The notes under the pieces: generated by a model | Seen by the model: only the letters and a program-made list of their open reading frames with translations | Told to the model about the DNA's origin: nothing | The model's database searches: none | Translations under genes and position numbers: made by a program | Part shown: positions 43,507 through 52,084 of the stretch, piece by piece | How the letters are laid out: each line of letters opens with the position of its first letter | Numbering within the stretch: the stretch's first letter is position 1 | Source: Rhizobium phaseoli | GTDB taxonomy: Bacteria > Pseudomonadota > Alphaproteobacteria > Rhizobiales > Rhizobiaceae | Direction of reading: 5' to 3' | Assembly (NCBI RefSeq): GCF_010668805.1 | Contig: NZ_WUFT01000017.1 | Location: 1 to 64,000 of the forward strand | DNA: 64,000 nucleotides

Positions 43507-43908
43507 ATGCTGTTTTCGATCCTGAGCCTGCTGACGGGCGCAAACGTGCAGCGGACCGTTGCGCACGCCAAGCGCAATAGCATCTTCATCGCGCTTGCCG
43601 CGCTCTTTCTTCTCACCGCCTACGCGCTGGCAGTCACCGCCGGCGCCATCTGGCTCGCCGGCATCTACGGCGCGGTCGGCGCCGCCCTCTTTCTCGCCGC
43701 CTGCGCGCTGCTCATCGCTGTCATTGCACTGGTGGTGATGGCGGTTATCAATACTCGCGAAAAACGTCGCGCCCGCGAGCGCCGCGCCGCACTGGAATCG
43801 ATGGCAGCAGTGGGGATCGGCTTGATCCGCTCTCAACCGCTGCTGACCGCGGGCGTGCTGGCGGCCTTCGTCGCGGCCAATCTGGTGGGGTCGAAGCGGG
43901 AGGATTGA
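43507..43908 (+). CDS. small membrane protein, phage-holin-superfamily/YqjE-like
   Basis: The 133-aa product has three hydrophobic helices (SIFIALAALFLLTAYALAVT, GAIWLAGIYGAVGAALFLAA, LIAVIALVVMAVI) and a basic stretch EKRRARERRAAL before a last helix (LLTAGVLAAFVAANL). It follows the DUF883 gene by 9 bp, the same pairing as yqjD-yqjE in enterobacteria. Its molecular role is not established. Confidence 0.75.
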   Translation: MLFSILSLLTGANVQRTVAHAKRNSIFIALAALFLLTAYALAVTAGAIWLAGIYGAVGAALFLAACALLIAVIALVVMAVINTREKRRARERRAALESMAAVGIGLIRSQPLLTAGVLAAFVAANLVGSKRED

Positions 43909-44240
43909 TTCCCATTCGACTCTCTGCTCGTTCTGCCACGGAGTGAGAGACGTGGGTTATGCCCTTTCCGCGGATGGGGTAGGACGCCCGCCCATCCGCC
44001 CTCATTCCTGTGCCTGTCACAGGAATCCAGCCACGGCGCGTCCGCGCCGTGAATGACTCTCATCAAAACAAAGTAGTCTTTCGCGCCCAAGGACTTGGGC
44101 GCACTGGATTCCTGTGACGAGCACAGGAATGAGGGAGGAGAGGGAAGCGCCGGAATGACAAACCATCACTGGGAGCGTCCTCGCCTATGCGTAGAGCGCC
44201 GACGCCCCAACAGGCAGCCGGCGCCCCAATCATAACTTTC
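43909..44240. other. intergenic region occupied by a palindromic repeat element
   Basis: About 330 bp between convergent genes. Most of it is the repeat at 43999-44135, and the rest shows similar hairpin-rich GC-skewed sequence. No coding frame is convincing. Confidence 0.6.
43999..44135. repeat. 137-bp palindromic repeat element
   Basis: Terminal arms 43999-44030 and 44104-44135 are 32-bp inverted repeats with two mismatches (starts CCCTCATTCCTGTGCC, ends GCACAGGAATGAGGG). Inside are two perfect hairpins: CACGGCGCG-TC-CGCGCCGTG (44032-44051) and GCGCCCAAG-GA-CTTGGGCGC (44083-44102). The nested palindromes resemble rhizobial intergenic repeats of the RIME/MITE kind. No protein is encoded; copy number elsewhere is unknown. 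Confidence 0.75.
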
Positions 44241-44804
44241 TCAGAACGCAAACGCCTTCGACGTCAGCGGCGCCGAGGTGGCGTCGGGGCCGAAATCGGC
44301 CTCGCCGGATATCTGGAGCAATTCCTGCAGCCGCTGGCGGGCGCGGTTGACGCGGCTTTTGATGGTGCCTACGGCACAGCCGCAAATCTCGGCTGCCTCC
44401 TCATAGGAGAAGCCCGAGGCGCCGACGAGGATGATTGCCTCGCGCTGATCCGGCGGCAGCTGGTCGAGTGCTTTTTTGAAGTCCTGCAGATCGAGCGCGC
44501 CGTATTGCGAGGGGTGCATCGCCATCGATTCCGTGAACAGCCCGTCGCTGTCCTGGACCTCGCGGCCGCTCTTACGCATCTGGCTGTAGAGTTCATTGCG
44601 CAGGATCGTGAAGAGCCAGGCCTTCATATTCGTGCCCATCTCGAAATGATCCTGCTTGGCCCAGGCCTTCATGATCGTGTCCTGGACGAGATCGTCGGCA
44701 CGATCATGCCGCCCGATGAGCGATATTGCGAAGGCGCGGAGACTTGGGAGGGCCGCCAGCAGTTCCCGCTTGAAGCTGGGTTGCGCTTTTTCTTCCATGC
44801 GCAT
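44241..44804 (-). CDS. ecfG: EcfG-family RNA polymerase sigma factor
   Basis: A 187-aa ECF sigma factor. Region 2 shows LRAFAISLIGRHDRADDLVQ and DTIMKAWAKQDHFEMGTNMK; region 4 shows LDQLPPDQREAIILVGASGF and AEICGCAVGTIKSRVNRARQ. This is the alphaproteobacterial general stress sigma factor (RpoE2/EcfG). It follows nepR on the same strand by only 4 bp, and phyR is divergent. AGGAT lies between the stop of nepR and the ATG; ATG 44798 (two residues later) is equally well placed. It is regulated by NepR and, through PhyR, by the HWE kinase. Confidence 0.93.
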   Translation of the reverse strand: MRMEEKAQPSFKRELLAALPSLRAFAISLIGRHDRADDLVQDTIMKAWAKQDHFEMGTNMKAWLFTILRNELYSQMRKSGREVQDSDGLFTESMAMHPSQYGALDLQDFKKALDQLPPDQREAIILVGASGFSYEEAAEICGCAVGTIKSRVNRARQRLQELLQISGEADFGPDATSAPLTSKAFAF

Positions 44805-44808
44805 GATC

Positions 44809-45015
44809 CTATTCGGCCATCTTGGCAGAAGCCATCATCTCGGCATGGTCGAGCTTTTCGAGAAGATCGAGAAATCGATCAGGGATCGCTTCCTCCTGCG
44901 CAGAGGCATAGAGCGACCGCAACCTGACGCCGATCTGATTGTTCGGGTCCAGGATATCGCTTGCCCGCAGCTCCAGCTTGCGCTGGTCGGCTGCTTCTTT
45001 TTTGCGTGTCGTCAT
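44809..45015 (-). CDS. nepR: NepR anti-sigma factor
   Basis: From ATG 45015 the protein has 68 aa, the usual NepR size, with the conserved core NNQIGVRLRSLYASAQEEAI PDRF (read across LDPNNQ to PDRFLDLLEKLD). It binds EcfG, and phosphorylated PhyR titrates it. An in-frame ATG at 45078 has a better ribosome site (GGAGGG 10 nt upstream) and would add 21 residues, but that extension has lower third-position GC than the core. The gene lies 4 bp before ecfG, with an EcfG-like promoter upstream. Confidence 0.87.
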   Translation of the reverse strand: MTTRKKEAADQRKLELRASDILDPNNQIGVRLRSLYASAQEEAIPDRFLDLLEKLDHAEMMASAKMAE

Positions 45016-45164
45016 CAATTCGTCTTCTCGTCGGTTGTCTGTTGGGGCGTGCATGGGATCGATCAGGATTTCAACCATCGACACCGACCCTCCGTTTGTC
45101 GACGTCGCTGGCATCTGTTGCTGCATGGGTCAAAACGCTACGCCCTTTCCTTGTCGGCTGGAAT

Positions 45165-45189
45165 AATGCGGCGCGACAAAAAAAGTTCC
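45165..45189 (-). promoter_or_regulatory. EcfG-type promoter for nepR-ecfG
   Basis: On the minus strand GGAAC (45189-45185) is followed after 16 nt by CATT, one change from the EcfG consensus GGAAC-N16/17-CGTT. It would start transcription about 140 nt before the nepR ATG. A second GGAAC (45198-45194) nearby has no matching -10. Confidence 0.6.
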
Positions 45190-45198
45190 TGCCGTTCC

Positions 45199-45223
45199 GG
45201 AACTTTTTTATCAAGGTGACGTT
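45199..45223 (+). promoter_or_regulatory. EcfG-type promoter for phyR
   Basis: GGAAC (45199-45203), 16-nt spacer, CGTT (45220-45223) is an exact match to the general stress response consensus, about 47 nt before the phyR ATG. It lies back to back with the nepR promoter. Confidence 0.8.
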
Positions 45224-45269
45224 TACCGCTCATTGAAGCCAATGACCGGCCTGCATACGGGAGCCCTTA

Positions 45270-46064
45270 ATGACACTTTCCACTCGAATTGCGCCGCACC
45301 TTCCTTATCTGCGCCGCTATTCCCGCGCCCTTACCGGCACTCAGACTTCGGGCGATGCTTATGTCGCCGCCGTTCTCGAAGCCATCATCGCCGATCTCAC
45401 CATTTTCCCGGATACGGCGAATGACCGGGTGGCACTCTACAAACTGTTTACGCAATTGTTTGGTTCCACCGCAGTCCAGATTCCAGAACCGACCTCGCCC
45501 TATGCCTGGGAACAGCGCGCCACGCTCAACCTTTCCAAGGTTTCGCCAGGCGCCCGCCAGGCCTTCCTGCTGGCATCCGTAGAGAATTTCCGCGTCGCCG
45601 AGATCGGCGAAATCCTGGAACTCGACGAACAGGATGTCATGCGTCTGCTCGACATGGCCTCGCAGGAGATTTCCCGTCAGGTCGCAACCGACATCATGAT
45701 CATCGAGGACGAACCGCTGATCGCCATGGATATCGAGCAAATGGTCGAAAGCCTTGGCCATCGCGTCACCGGTATTGCCCGCACGCACGCCGAGGCCGTT
45801 GCGCTCTACAACAAAACCAAACCGAGCATGGTTTTGGCCGACATCCAGCTGGCCGACGGCAGCTCCGGCATCGACGCTGTCAACGACATCCTCAAGACAT
45901 CAAGCGTGCCGGTGATCTTCATCACCGCTTTCCCAGAAAGGCTTTTGACCGGCGAGCGGCCAGAACCGACATTCCTCGTCACCAAACCCTTCAATCCAGA
46001 TATGGTCAAGGCATTGATCAGCCAAGCTCTTTTCTTCAACGAATCGACCAGAGTGGCCGCCTGA
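45270..46064 (+). CDS. phyR: PhyR response regulator (anti-anti-sigma)
   Basis: At 264 aa it has the PhyR layout: an EcfG-like sigma domain (residues ~1-135, lacking DNA-contact function) and a C-terminal receiver with acidic pocket IMIIEDEPLIAMD, phospho-acceptor Asp191 in VLADIQLADG and the Lys of FLVTKPFNPD. When phosphorylated the sigma-like part binds NepR and releases EcfG. GGAG precedes the ATG. It is divergent from nepR-ecfG and under its own EcfG promoter, giving positive feedback. Confidence 0.95.
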   Translation: MTLSTRIAPHLPYLRRYSRALTGTQTSGDAYVAAVLEAIIADLTIFPDTANDRVALYKLFTQLFGSTAVQIPEPTSPYAWEQRATLNLSKVSPGARQAFLLASVENFRVAEIGEILELDEQDVMRLLDMASQEISRQVATDIMIIEDEPLIAMDIEQMVESLGHRVTGIARTHAEAVALYNKTKPSMVLADIQLADGSSGIDAVNDILKTSSVPVIFITAFPERLLTGERPEPTFLVTKPFNPDMVKALISQALFFNESTRVAA

Positions 46065-46084
46065 GACGCAATTTTCCGGCCTCC

Positions 46085-46110
46085 GGAACCAAATCGCCAA
46101 ACCAGGCGTT
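46085..46110 (+). promoter_or_regulatory. EcfG-type promoter for the HWE kinase
   Basis: GGAAC (46085-46089), 17-nt spacer, CGTT (46107-46110). It is 21 nt after the phyR stop and about 130 nt before the GTG start, so the kinase gene is likely part of the stress regulon. Confidence 0.7.
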
Positions 46111-46238
46111 CCGGTGCTACCGGGACGCTCCGGTGGCTTTAACGGTTTTTGCAGCGCTTTGATCTAGAGTTGACGAGCGGCGTCTCTAAGGGCGCTTCCT
46201 TCAGCGACGTTCAAGATGTCACAAGGAAAGGCGGCCGA

Positions 46239-47252
46239 GTGAATACGACTGAACCATTGTCCGGCATGCCTTTTACCTTCGAAGGCAAAGCCGCAATGAT
46301 GGAGCGCGCGCTCGGTAGTGCCGGGATTTCAATCCTCTGTCAGGACGCCCGGCTTTCAATCTTCTACGCCGAAAATCTGCCACCGCATTTCGCAGCGCTC
46401 TTCATGCCGGGCGGCGGCGATGCTGCCCTCTTCGGCGACGCGCACGGCCGGTATCTGACGGCACTGAAACACAAAGTGTTGGAATCCGGCATCCCCAACA
46501 ATGCCGAGGTTGAGATCGACGTCGACGGCGAAATGCGCACTTATGAGCTGAAGATCCAGCGCACCGGCGAACGCGGCGCACATGGACTTTTGTCGGTTAT
46601 GGCTGAAGTCACCGAAAGCCGGCATCGTGAAAAAGTGTTGAAATCGCTGCTGCGCGAACTCTCGCACCGCTCGAAGAACCTTCTCGCCATCATCCAGGGC
46701 ATTGCCACCCAGACGGCACGCAATACGCTGTCTCTCGACACCTTCCTCCTCAAGTTCCGCGGACGGCTGCAATCCCTTTCCAATTCCCAGGATCTGATTA
46801 CAGATTCGAGCTGGCGCGGCGCCTATCTCTTCGAACTTGCCGAAAAGCAATTCGCCCCCTACTGGCCGGAAACGGCCGGCTCCATGCCGATCTACGGCAT
46901 CAACGCTCACCTGACGCCGAATGCCGCTGTGCATCTCGGGCTCGCCCTCCACGAACTCATCGTCAACTCCGCCTCCTACGGCGCGATATCAGGTGGCGCC
47001 GCCTCGATAACGCTAAATTGCCGCGACGCCATGATCGGCGACAGGAAGGCGATCGAAGTAACCTGGGTAGAGGTTTTGCAGAACCATTCGGAAGTCCACG
47101 AATTCAGCGACAACAGCTTCGGCCGTACCGTGCTGGAGCGTGTCGTGCCCTCGTCGGTCAACGGCAAGGCTGAACTTAACCTCGTTCCTGGCCGCATCGA
47201 ATACCGCCTGACCATTCCGGAAAGTGAATTCGAAATCTTTAAGCGCGTGTAA
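46239..47252 (+). CDS. HWE/HisKA_2 sensor histidine kinase of the stress response locus
   Basis: The GTG at 46239 has AAGGAAAGG upstream and gives 337 aa; an earlier TTG at 46149 is less likely. A PAS-like sensor (residues ~15-125, GISILCQDARLSIFYAENLP) precedes the kinase. The phospho-acceptor His is about residue 143 in RELSHRSKNLLAIIQGIAT; the ATP-binding half has LGLALHELIVNSASYGAI and a WxE motif (TWVEVL). No membrane helix is visible, so it is cytosolic. By position it could be the PhyR kinase (RsiC/PhyK-like); that is inference. Confidence 0.87.
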   Translation: MNTTEPLSGMPFTFEGKAAMMERALGSAGISILCQDARLSIFYAENLPPHFAALFMPGGGDAALFGDAHGRYLTALKHKVLESGIPNNAEVEIDVDGEMRTYELKIQRTGERGAHGLLSVMAEVTESRHREKVLKSLLRELSHRSKNLLAIIQGIATQTARNTLSLDTFLLKFRGRLQSLSNSQDLITDSSWRGAYLFELAEKQFAPYWPETAGSMPIYGINAHLTPNAAVHLGLALHELIVNSASYGAISGGAASITLNCRDAMIGDRKAIEVTWVEVLQNHSEVHEFSDNSFGRTVLERVVPSSVNGKAELNLVPGRIEYRLTIPESEFEIFKRV

Positions 47253-47678
47253 AAGCCCGGGAAAGCCAACCAGAAAACACACCGTCGCAAGCGGAAAAAC
47301 AGCCGGTGCGAGGGCGGCGCACCAGCTGTCTTCACTCACCGGGAGGGGACCGTGAGTACGTCCGGATAGTGGGTTGGGGGCGCGCATGTTGGGTCGATGC
47401 GGTCACCATCCGGATATCGCAATAACGACGGCATCCAACATTGGTTCCCTCCTTCCAACAAAAAAATCCGACTTTTTCGAATCTTTTCTTGAACGGCCTG
47501 AAGCTGATGCACACCCCGTCATTTCCCCAATATCCACCATGACAAATTAGTATAAAGAAACAAATAGTTACGCCAAGAGAGACAAGGGAAGACTCTCAAA
47601 ATTTTACCGTTTGATAAATTTTTAAACCTGAGTTACGCTTTCCCTCACAGGCCGTTTACCAATAATGAGGGAACTTCA
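47253..47678. other. intergenic region between the stress locus and preT
   Basis: About 425 bp with an AT-rich part from 47520 to 47660. No convincing gene. TTTACCA (47655-47661) is a half-site like that of the RutR operator farther on, 18 nt before preT. Confidence 0.5.
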
Positions 47679-49040
47679 ATGGAACGACTGGAAACCGGGA
47701 TTCATGCCGGCCGGCTTTCGCCCGCCGAGTATGAGGCTAATTTTTCCGATCTTCATCCGCGCCTCGACAATCACGAGGCACTGGTCGCCGCCGACCGCTG
47801 TTATTTCTGTTACGACGCGCCGTGCATGACGGCCTGTCCCACCTCGATCGATATTCCGCTGTTCATTCGGCAGATTTCGACCGGCAATCCGATCGGCTCG
47901 GCAAAGACGATCTTCGACCAGAATATCCTCGGCGGCATGTGCGCCCGCGTCTGTCCCACCGAAGAACTCTGCGAACAGGCCTGTGTACGCAACACTGCCG
48001 AAGAGCGGCCCGTCGAGATCGGCCGGCTGCAGCGTTATGCGACCGATGCCGCCATGCAGGCCGGCAGACAGTTCTATGCCAGGGCCGAGACGAGCGGAAA
48101 GACGATCGCCGTCGTCGGCGCAGGCCCGGCAGGCCTTGCCGCCGCCCATCGTCTGGCCATGAAAGGCCACTCCGTTACCATTTATGATGCCAGGGAAAAA
48201 TCCGGCGGCCTCAACGAATACGGCATCGCCACCTATAAGACGGTCGATGATTTCGCCCAGCAGGAGGTCGACTATGTCCTCTCGATCGGCGGCATCGAAG
48301 TTCGCCACGGCGCCCTTCTCGGCCGCGATTTTTCGCTTGCCGATCTGCAGGCGCAGTATGACGCCGTCTTTCTCGGTATCGGCCTTGCCGGCGTCAATGC
48401 GCTGCGCATCGATGGCGAGAACCTTGCGGGCGTCGACGACGCCGTCGATTTCATCGCGGCACTCCGCCAGGCTGAAGACAAGAGCGAAATCGCCATCGGC
48501 CGCCGCGTCGTCGTTCTTGGCGGCGGCATGACGGCGATCGACGCTGCCGTGCAGGCCAAGCTGCTCGGCGCCGAAGAGGTAACGATCTGTTACCGCCGTG
48601 GCAAGGAGCAGATGAACGCCTCGGAATACGAGCAGGATCTGGCAAGCTCCAAGGGCGTCATCATCCGCCACTGGCTGGCGCCGAAATCGATCCTGTCGCA
48701 GGACGGCAAGGTCGCCGCCATCGAGGTGGAGTACACGCGGATTGTCGAAGGCCGCCTCATCGCCACCGGCGAGACCGGCGTGATCGCCGCCGACCAGATC
48801 TTCAAGGCGATCGGCCAGAGCTTTGATGCCTCGGGCCTCGGTTCGCTGCGGATCGAATCCGGCCGTATCGCCGTCGATGTCGAAGGCCACACCTCGCTCG
48901 ATGGCGTCTGGGCCGGCGGCGACTGCGTCTTCGGTGGCGACGATCTCACGGTTTCCGCCGTCGCCCATGGTCGCGACGCAGCAGAATCCATCCATCGCAC
49001 CCTGTGCGCAGCAGCCGCTCCGGCTGTCGCGGTTGCTTGA
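47679..49040 (+). CDS. preT: NAD-dependent dihydropyrimidine dehydrogenase subunit PreT
   Basis: The 453-aa flavoprotein has an N-terminal iron-sulfur domain (RCYFCYDAPCMTACPTSIDI and MCARVCPTEELCEQACVRNT), an FAD site IAVVGAGPAGLAAAHRLAMK and an NAD site VVVLGGGMTAIDAAVQA. It passes electrons from NAD(P)H to PreA, which reduces uracil and thymine in the first step of reductive pyrimidine breakdown. GAGGGAACTTCA precedes the ATG. preA follows after 15 bp. Confidence 0.93.
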   Translation: MERLETGIHAGRLSPAEYEANFSDLHPRLDNHEALVAADRCYFCYDAPCMTACPTSIDIPLFIRQISTGNPIGSAKTIFDQNILGGMCARVCPTEELCEQACVRNTAEERPVEIGRLQRYATDAAMQAGRQFYARAETSGKTIAVVGAGPAGLAAAHRLAMKGHSVTIYDAREKSGGLNEYGIATYKTVDDFAQQEVDYVLSIGGIEVRHGALLGRDFSLADLQAQYDAVFLGIGLAGVNALRIDGENLAGVDDAVDFIAALRQAEDKSEIAIGRRVVVLGGGMTAIDAAVQAKLLGAEEVTICYRRGKEQMNASEYEQDLASSKGVIIRHWLAPKSILSQDGKVAAIEVEYTRIVEGRLIATGETGVIAADQIFKAIGQSFDASGLGSLRIESGRIAVDVEGHTSLDGVWAGGDCVFGGDDLTVSAVAHGRDAAESIHRTLCAAAAPAVAVA

Positions 49041-49055
49041 AGGGGAGAATGAACA

Positions 49056-50369
49056 ATGGCTGATCTCCGCAATAACTTCGTCGGCATCAAATCCCCGAAC
49101 CCGTTCTGGCTGGCGTCCGCGCCGCCGACCGACAAGGCCTACAACGTCGAGCGCGCCTTCAAGGCCGGCTGGGGCGGCGTGGTCTGGAAGACGCTGGGCG
49201 AAGAAGGCCCGCCCGTCGTCAACGTCAAAGGCCCGCGCTACGGCGCGATCTGGGGCGCCGACCGCCGCCTGCTTGGCCTCAACAATATCGAGCTCATCAC
49301 CGACCGCGACCTCTACACCAATCTCAGGGAAATGAAGCAGGTCAAGATGAACTGGCCGGATCGGGCGCTGATCGCCTCGATCATGGTGCCCTGCGAGGAG
49401 GAGGCGTGGAAGTCGATCCTGCCCTTGGTCGAGGAAACCGGCGCCGATGGCATCGAGCTCAACTTCGGCTGTCCGCACGGCATGTCGGAGCGCGGCATGG
49501 GCTCCGCCGTCGGCCAGGTGCCGGAATATATCGAAATGGTCGTACGCTGGTGCAAGCAGTACACCCGCATGCCGGTCATCACCAAGCTGACGCCCAACAT
49601 CAGCGATATCCGCCGCCCTGCCCGCGCCGCCAAGGCCGGCGGCACCGACGCCGTCTCGCTGATCAACACGATCAATTCGATCGTCTCCGTCGATCTCGAC
49701 AACTTCGCTCCGAACCCGACGGTCGGCGGCAAGGGCAGCCATGGCGGCTATTGCGGCCCGGCGGTCAAGCCGATCGCGCTGAACATGGTGGCCGAAATCG
49801 CCCGTGATCCCGAAACCTACGGCCTGCCGATTTCGGGCATCGGCGGCATTACCACCTGGCGGGATGCCGCCGAATTCCTCGTTCTCGGCGCCGGCAACGT
49901 TCAGGTCTGCACGGCGGCGATGACCTATGGCTTCAAGATCGTCGAGGAGATGATCACGGGCCTTTCCGACTGGATGGACGAAAAGGGCCATCGCAGCCTC
50001 GACGACATCACCGGCCGCGCCGTGCCCAACGTCACCGACTGGCAGTATCTGAACCTCAACTATATCGCCAAGGCGAAGATCGACCAGGACGCCTGCATCA
50101 AATGCGGCCGCTGCTATATCGCCTGCGAGGACACCTCGCACCAGGCGATCACCAATGTCGTCAACGGCCTTCGCCATTTCGAAGTGATGGATGAGGAATG
50201 CGTCGGCTGCAATCTCTGCGTCAGCGTCTGCCCCGTCGAAAACTGCATCACCATGGAGCAGCTTCCCACCGGCACCCTCGACAAGCGCACCGGCCGCGTG
50301 GTCGACCCGAACTACGCCAACTGGACGACGCACCCGAACAACCCGATGGCCCGCCAGGCGGCGGAGTGA
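49056..50369 (+). CDS. preA: NAD-dependent dihydropyrimidine dehydrogenase subunit PreA
   Basis: At 437 aa it has a dihydroorotate-dehydrogenase-like barrel with FMN site (ADGIELNFGCPHGMSERGMG, ITKLTPNISDI, PISGIGGITTW) and a C-terminal 2x[4Fe-4S] ferredoxin domain (CIKCGRCYIACEDTSHQAI, CVGCNLCVSVCPVENCI). It forms the heterotetramer with PreT and reduces uracil to dihydrouracil. At the loop GSAVGQ, mammalian enzymes have Cys in place of Val by memory. Spacing to preT shows one operon. Confidence 0.93.
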   Translation: MADLRNNFVGIKSPNPFWLASAPPTDKAYNVERAFKAGWGGVVWKTLGEEGPPVVNVKGPRYGAIWGADRRLLGLNNIELITDRDLYTNLREMKQVKMNWPDRALIASIMVPCEEEAWKSILPLVEETGADGIELNFGCPHGMSERGMGSAVGQVPEYIEMVVRWCKQYTRMPVITKLTPNISDIRRPARAAKAGGTDAVSLINTINSIVSVDLDNFAPNPTVGGKGSHGGYCGPAVKPIALNMVAEIARDPETYGLPISGIGGITTWRDAAEFLVLGAGNVQVCTAAMTYGFKIVEEMITGLSDWMDEKGHRSLDDITGRAVPNVTDWQYLNLNYIAKAKIDQDACIKCGRCYIACEDTSHQAITNVVNGLRHFEVMDEECVGCNLCVSVCPVENCITMEQLPTGTLDKRTGRVVDPNYANWTTHPNNPMARQAAE

Positions 50370-50376
50370 TCGGTCT

Positions 50377-50411
50377 GCAACGCCGCGGAAAGCATCGATC
50401 CGCGGCGTTGC
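50377..50411. terminator. hairpin between convergent preA and GlxA-type genes
   Basis: GCAACGCCGCGG / CCGCGGCGTTGC is a perfect 12-bp stem with an 11-nt loop, 7 nt after the preA stop. No long T-tract on either strand; it probably separates the convergent transcripts. Confidence 0.65.
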
Positions 50412-50444
50412 ACTGAGCTGGCACGTTCGCAGCGTCAGCCCCGT

Positions 50445-51446
50445 CTATCCGCCAAATGACTTCCGATAGGCGTGCGGGCTCGTGCCCAGCCGCCTGCGAA
50501 AATGATGCCGCATGGTCGCCAGCGTGCCGAAACCGCTGGCGACGGCGATGTCGTCGAGCGACACCGCAAGCTCCTTCTCGAGAAGATCGCGGGCATGCCG
50601 TATCCGCTCCTTAAGCAGCCATTCGCCGACACTGAGACCCGTTGTCGCTTCGAAGCGGCGCTGGAAGGTGCGCATGCTCATGCCCGCTCTTTTGGCAAGC
50701 AGCCTGATCGGCTGCTCCTCAGAAAGGCTTCCGCGCATCCATTCTATCAGCGGGCTCAGGCGAACGCCCTCGCGTTCCTCCGGAACCGGCGCGTGGATAA
50801 ACTGCGCCTGCCCGCCTTCGCGGTGCGGCGGCACGACGAGGCGGCGGGCGACGCTGTTTGCGGCTGCCGAACCGAAATCGCCGCGCACCACATGCAGGCA
50901 GAGATCAATGCCGGCGGCACTGCCCGCCGCCGTCAGCAGGCTGCCCTCGTCGATGTAGAGAACGCCGGCATCGAGTGCGATGTCTGGATAACGCGCCGCG
51001 ATCGAGGCGACATAGCGCCAATGTGTCGTCGCCCTGCGATTGGCAAGCAATCCCGATCCGGCAAGAACCGCAACGCCGGAGCAGAGGGACATGATGCGCG
51101 CGCCGCGTTGATGCGCTGCCCTGAGCGCTGCGGCGAGCGGCTCCGGCACCGGCGCGTCGATCGCCCGCCAGCCGGGCGCGACGATCAGATCCGCCTCGTC
51201 AAGCACCTCCAGCCCCCTGTCGACCGCGACCGTCAGCCCTCCGGCGGCGCGAAGCGGCCCGGGTTCGATGCCGCAGACCGAGAAGCGATACCAGTCTTCG
51301 CCCATCTCCGGGCGTGGCAGGCCGAAGACTTCGTAGGCGATCCCGAATTCGAAGGTGCAGAGCTCATCATAGGCAAGAGCTGCGACCAACGGTCCTTTGG
51401 TCTGCTGCAGTAATGCGTTTGGCATGATCTTTACGCTGTCGGTCAT
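50445..51446 (-). CDS. GlxA/FtrA-family AraC-type regulator with DJ-1/PfpI domain
   Basis: The 333-aa protein joins a DJ-1/PfpI-like half (LIVAPGWRAIDAPVPEP, nucleophile-elbow-like IMSLCSGVAVLAGSGLLANR) with a C-terminal AraC helix-turn-helix pair (LAKRAGMSMRTFQRRFEATT and DDIAVASGFGTLATMRHHFR). Such regulators sense small amino or sulfur metabolites through the amidotransferase-like half. It is divergent from the rhodanese gene, with a 69-bp gap, so that gene is a candidate target. Confidence 0.88.
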   Translation of the reverse strand: MTDSVKIMPNALLQQTKGPLVAALAYDELCTFEFGIAYEVFGLPRPEMGEDWYRFSVCGIEPGPLRAAGGLTVAVDRGLEVLDEADLIVAPGWRAIDAPVPEPLAAALRAAHQRGARIMSLCSGVAVLAGSGLLANRRATTHWRYVASIAARYPDIALDAGVLYIDEGSLLTAAGSAAGIDLCLHVVRGDFGSAAANSVARRLVVPPHREGGQAQFIHAPVPEEREGVRLSPLIEWMRGSLSEEQPIRLLAKRAGMSMRTFQRRFEATTGLSVGEWLLKERIRHARDLLEKELAVSLDDIAVASGFGTLATMRHHFRRRLGTSPHAYRKSFGG

Positions 51447-51515
51447 GATGGCCAGTTTCGCAACGTTCTAACATCGCCGATACCAGGCGACAATTGCACT
51501 ATGAAAGGAAAAACG

Positions 51516-51926
51516 ATGCCAAGCCCCGTCGCCGAATTGCCTGCCGCAGCCCCCGATACTGCCGCCGCCCATTATGCCGGCAAGCTCGCCTTCGAAACCG
51601 ATTGCTCGGATGTCCAGGCCGCCTTTGCCGGCGCCAAGGTCGATTTCATCCTCCTCGACGTGCGCTCGCCGGCACTGTTTGCGCAGTCCCATGTACCGGG
51701 CGCCATCAACCTGCCGCATGGCAAGATGACGGCGCACCGCATGTCGGAATGGCCGAAGGATACTCTGTTCGTCGTCTATTGCGCCGGTCCGCACTGCAAC
51801 GGCGCCGATAAGGCCGTCTTCCGTCTGGCCAAGCTCGGCCTCCATTCCAAGCTGATGATCGGCGGTATGACCGGCTGGGCCGACGAGGGTTTCGCCTTCA
51901 AAAGCGCAGCTGTTGCCGCCGAATAG
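51516..51926 (+). CDS. single-domain rhodanese-like sulfurtransferase
   Basis: From ATG 51516 (AAAGGA 6 nt upstream; the earlier ATG 51501 is less well placed) the product has 136 aa. One rhodanese domain shows FILLDVRSPALFAQSHVPGA and the catalytic Cys in VVYCAGPHCNGADKA. A later GGMTGWADEGF closes the fold. It should transfer sulfane sulfur, or act in thiol detoxification. It is divergent from the GlxA-type regulator, which may control it. Confidence 0.87.
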   Translation: MPSPVAELPAAAPDTAAAHYAGKLAFETDCSDVQAAFAGAKVDFILLDVRSPALFAQSHVPGAINLPHGKMTAHRMSEWPKDTLFVVYCAGPHCNGADKAVFRLAKLGLHSKLMIGGMTGWADEGFAFKSAAVAAE

Positions 51927-52084
51927 CAGGGCGCCATCGCCCCTCATGCGAAGAGACGTAAAAAGAAGGGAAGCCCATGTTTTCCTATGGGTTTCCCTGG
52001 AAATACCGGGATGCTGCAATATATCGCTAATTTGCCATCCCGCATGAACGGCATCCAATGCCATTTACTTAGAACACGGTCCGC

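Noticed and set aside
47676..50333. 885-codon open frame on the minus strand across preT-preA
   Set aside because: It lies antisense to two genes with clear motifs and consists of Asp/Ala/Gly/Val-rich sequence, the known artefact of GC-rich codon bias on the opposite strand.
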